A stretch of 64,000 bases of DNA from Gari tellinella. Its lineage: Eukaryota > Mollusca > Bivalvia > Cardiida > Psammobiidae. This document shows, piece after piece, positions 62,032 through 64,000 of this stretch. The stretch is from NCBI GenBank assembly GCA_922989275.2, contig OV277861.1, forward strand, positions 51,871,623 to 51,935,622, read 5' to 3'. The notes beneath the pieces are model-generated. The model worked only from the letters and a program-made list of their open reading frames with translations, made no database searches and had not been told where the DNA came from. Position 1 is the stretch's first letter. Each line of letters starts with the position of its first letter. Made by a program: the position numbers and the translations under genes.

Positions 62032-62600
62032 GACAAGTGGGTCATGGCCCTAAATTCGCTCACCTGAGGACACCTAGGTTATTATTATTATTATTATACC
62101 AGATTTATATAGCGCTCTTTTCACACAGGGGTAGTGCGTTCAAAAGCGCTTCACATGAAGTTACACAAATGTACCTACAAACAAGAAAAGACAAAATAAC
62201 TACAATATGATCTAAAATAAACATGAATAAACATATAAAAGACAGCCCCCAAAATGGCGATCACATTACTCCCATCAATCAGCAATGAAGCAACCGGCTT
62301 CTGATTGTCGACCGATAGAAACAATAGTAGAGCGCCCAAATGCAGGCCGCCAGGAAAAGACAAATAACTACAATTAGATATAAAATAAAAATAATAAACG
62401 TACAAAAGACAGCCCCCAAAATGACGATCACGTTACTCCATCAATCAAGAGCAACGAAGCAAATTGGTTGACTGGGCAAGACAACATTTCAATATAACTA
62501 TACATGGAGTTATCGTCCGGACAAGAAAACATGACAAAGGGGAATTTTGTTGCCAACCTTATGACCCTTATCTATGACACAACCCCTTATCAAGCTATTT
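62032..62600 (+). repeat. Bivalve-type GCTCACCTGAG repeat split by a LINE tail
   Basis: GTCATGGCCCTAAATTCGC and TCACCTGAGGACACC before. After the LINE, GGGCAAGACAACATTTCAAT, ACAAGAAAACATGACAAAGG and TATCAAGCTATTTCCATAT, matching 56660-56800. Confidence 0.78.
62079..62465 (-). mobile_element. LINE 3'-tail insertion, same family as 52120-53823
   Basis: It is nearly identical to 52120-52502, from the TTATTATT tail through two of the UTR repeats, and then breaks off as a 5' truncation. It is inserted in the bivalve-type GCTCACCTGAG repeat. Sequence GGTT lies at both junctions and could be a short target duplication. High identity to the longer copy suggests that both insertions are young. Confidence 0.85.
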
Positions 62601-62624
62601 CCATATATGATATTTATTTAACTA

Positions 62625-62733
62625 GCGGAGGAGCCCTCTGATCAGGGTCTTCACTGTTTGTATAGGACAAGGGCAATCCTCACATGTACACTGTTTGTAA
62701 ATGACGAGTTCGCTAGGGTTGAATGTGTTAAGT
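62625..62733 (+). mobile_element. L-family right half
   Basis: GGAGCCCTCTGATCAGGGTC, CACTGTTTGTATAGGACAAG, GTAAATGACGAGTTCGC, AATGTGTTAA. Confidence 0.7.
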
Positions 62734-62938
62734 ATTCGCTGGATACTGTTTGTGTAAAAAAAAACTTACAAAATAAGCCCCCCACCCAATCCCACAAAAA
62801 AATTAATAAAGCTATGTGAGCTAATAATGGTATTTCACTTTCGACCTTGAGGTTTTTTAGTTCATTTTCTTTCCAAGCTGTGGTTGCCTGTAAAGCTTAA
62901 GGTTTGGTGCGCGACTCTTGTGTAAATTTACTCATAAA

Positions 62939-63150
62939 TTAACCCGTATCCTGTCAATGTGACTTCATCAGCATCTAGCAAACAGTTTAGACCCAGATAA
63001 GACCCCAGTAAGTAAGCGTCTGATCAAAGTTCAAATTGGGTGACACTCGTAAGTTAACAATATATATTAAACTTCGATTTTGTTTGCAGGTGACATTTTT
63101 AGACGATATTTTTTTAAAACGGTAATTATATCGCGATAAAGGTGACCTAA
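62939..63150 (+). mobile_element. G-type MITE
   Basis: TTAACCCGTATCCTGTCAATG start. Worn alpha hairpin (CAAACAGTTTAGACCCAGATA and TAAGCGTCTGATCAAAG), GACACTCGTAAGTTAAC. Right end uncertain. Confidence 0.6.
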
Positions 63151-63497
63151 GAGTGGATAAAAGATACGTCTTAATGGAGTAAACTGTTTGTCCAAATAAA
63201 TACTCTTACATCCCTTTCTTCACATACAATGCGGTTTTATTAACATTCTGCATTATCCTCGAAATAAATATTGACAAACCCCCATTCCGTAAAAAACGCA
63301 GCGACAATGGACACAATGAACAATCCGACGACCAACCCCGAGGTATTCCAATTCAAACTGAATACTTTATAGTAAACATGCAATTATTTTGAATCCACTT
63401 AATTCGGGTACATTTGCTTTTCAAATAATTACATTTATATACTCTCTACTTGGCCTTTCGCACCTAAAGCTCTCTGTAAACCAAAACATTTTATTCC
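63151..63497. other. Unassigned stretch
   Basis: No gene or repeat recognised. Confidence 0.3.
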
Positions 63498-63849
63498 TAC
63501 AGTGTTCCTTCCCTACAACGGCCCTTTTAACAACGACTCACTCCTTACAACGACCCTTGCCGCAGTTCCCTAACCAAGACAATTATATATTACTACTACT
63601 GTTACATCGTCTGTTTAAAGTTGTCGTCTGCTGTTTTTCTGTTACATATTGGACATTTTGAGGGGAAAACCTTAATGACGAGTGACAAACAGCTTGAATC
63701 CAAATCAGACGCCGCGTTACGCGGCGTCTGATCTGGATTCAAGCTGTTTTTAAATGTAAACCAATTACCCTCCCTATAACGACTCCCTCCGAACAACGAA
63801 CACAATTGTTGTCTCCCATTGGGTGTCGTTGTAGCGAGGGAGCACTGTA
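63498..63849 (-). mobile_element. C-family MITE 7, full length
   Basis: TA ends, CAGTGTTCCTTCCCTACAAC left, GTAGCGAGGGAGCACTG right, perfect alpha hairpin core GCCGCGTTACGCGGC. Confidence 0.92.
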
Positions 63850-63853
63850 CATG

Positions 63854-64000
63854 TACTTCAGTGGAGGAGGCGTTTTTCATTCCAAATAAACGCCCTAATG
63901 CCTAAACCGTTATATCCTTTCCAAACAGCGTGGAGCCAGATCAGACGCTGGGTAACCCGGCGTCTGATCAGGCTCCAAGCTATTTGCAAATCAGATTTAC
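63854..64000 (+). mobile_element. A'-family MITE, cut by the window end
   Basis: TTCAGTGGAGGAGGCGTTTTT left, AATAAACGCC, alpha hairpin with core GCTGGGTAACCCGGC and GGAGCC/GGCTCC arms. The right part lies outside the window. Confidence 0.8.

Noticed and set aside
1..64000. CRISPR array, because of the many similar short palindromic repeats.
   Set aside because: The repeats are not evenly spaced, have no unique short spacers, lie inside MITEs with TIRs, and the window contains a spliced animal gene exon.

Overview
This is an animal nuclear DNA window, AT-rich and almost free of genes. The repeat style suggests a bivalve mollusc: very dense palindromic MITEs, CR1/Jockey-like LINE fragments, tRNA-headed SINEs, and repeats ending in a 'GCTCACCTGAG / CTCAGGTGAGC' motif that is common in bivalve genomes. 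A dreissenid mussel is a guess from sequence style, not something shown here. The only host gene I can support is the last coding exon of a NUDT6-like Nudix hydrolase on the minus strand (51016-51347), with a clear splice acceptor and stop codon. No earlier exon was found.

Nearly everything else is short non-autonomous DNA transposons (MITEs), often nested. Family names used below. A: TA target, CAGTGGAGAA ends; 13 near-identical 'young' copies plus an older diverged subfamily A'. B: TTAA target, starts TTAACCCATTTGTGCC. C: TA target, CAGCGCTCCCTC ends. D: TTAA target, TTAACCCTTTACC start, GGGAAAGGGTTAA end. E and J: CAGGGCTGCC and CAGGGCTCCAG ends, apparently 6-bp target duplications. F: TA target, CAGTAAAACCTCTCTATTAC ends. 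G1-G4: TTAA target, several sub-forms. I: GGGCCCGTTTCATAAAAC ends. L and M: TTAA-like or unclear ends, hairpins with CAGTGTAGACC. N: ATGAGCCGTGCCATGA ends. O: TA target, CAGTCGAACCTCGATATC ends. P: TA target, CAGTGAAACCCCTCTAAACC ends. S: AGGGATTACGTGTAATC ends.

The main observation is modularity. One hairpin (module alpha: CAAACAG, a variable arm, GATCAGACGCCG, a short loop and the mirrored arm) lies at the heart of families A, B, C, G, L, M and in weaker form N, about 70 times in 64 kb. These families have different ends and different target sites. A second hairpin (module beta: AAAGCAGGTTGAAAG, GCAGAATGCGCC and mirror) lies inside D (TTAA), E (CAGGG) and P (TA), with a sister form in F. 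C and G also share sequence beyond the hairpin. So MITE interiors have been exchanged between element types that should use different transposases.

Layout. 0-3 kb: B, A, A', O and G copies. 3.1-5.1 kb: a large inverted-repeat (foldback) structure with an A' copy in its middle. 5.3-18.5 kb: MITE clusters, including a 939-bp TTAA element inserted in a D copy (9562-10500) and a 139-bp tandem duplication (18191-18468). 18.7-20 kb: an O copy split by D, running into a minisatellite of about 75 bp. 20-35 kb: C, G, P, B and N copies and a tRNA-like SINE inside a G copy (24075-24371). 35-45 kb: a microsatellite, a LINE 3' fragment inside an I copy, and an A copy flanked by 62-bp direct duplications (39652-40022). 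45-51 kb: sparser, with remnants. 51.0-51.35 kb: the NUDT6 exon. 52.1-53.8 kb: a 5'-truncated LINE with reverse transcriptase. 54-64 kb: further MITEs, a second copy of the LINE tail, and a second A copy with 55-bp flanking duplications (61467-61823).

All coordinates of repeats were read by eye. Ends marked by intact TIR and TSD are good to a few bases; truncated copies are approximate.
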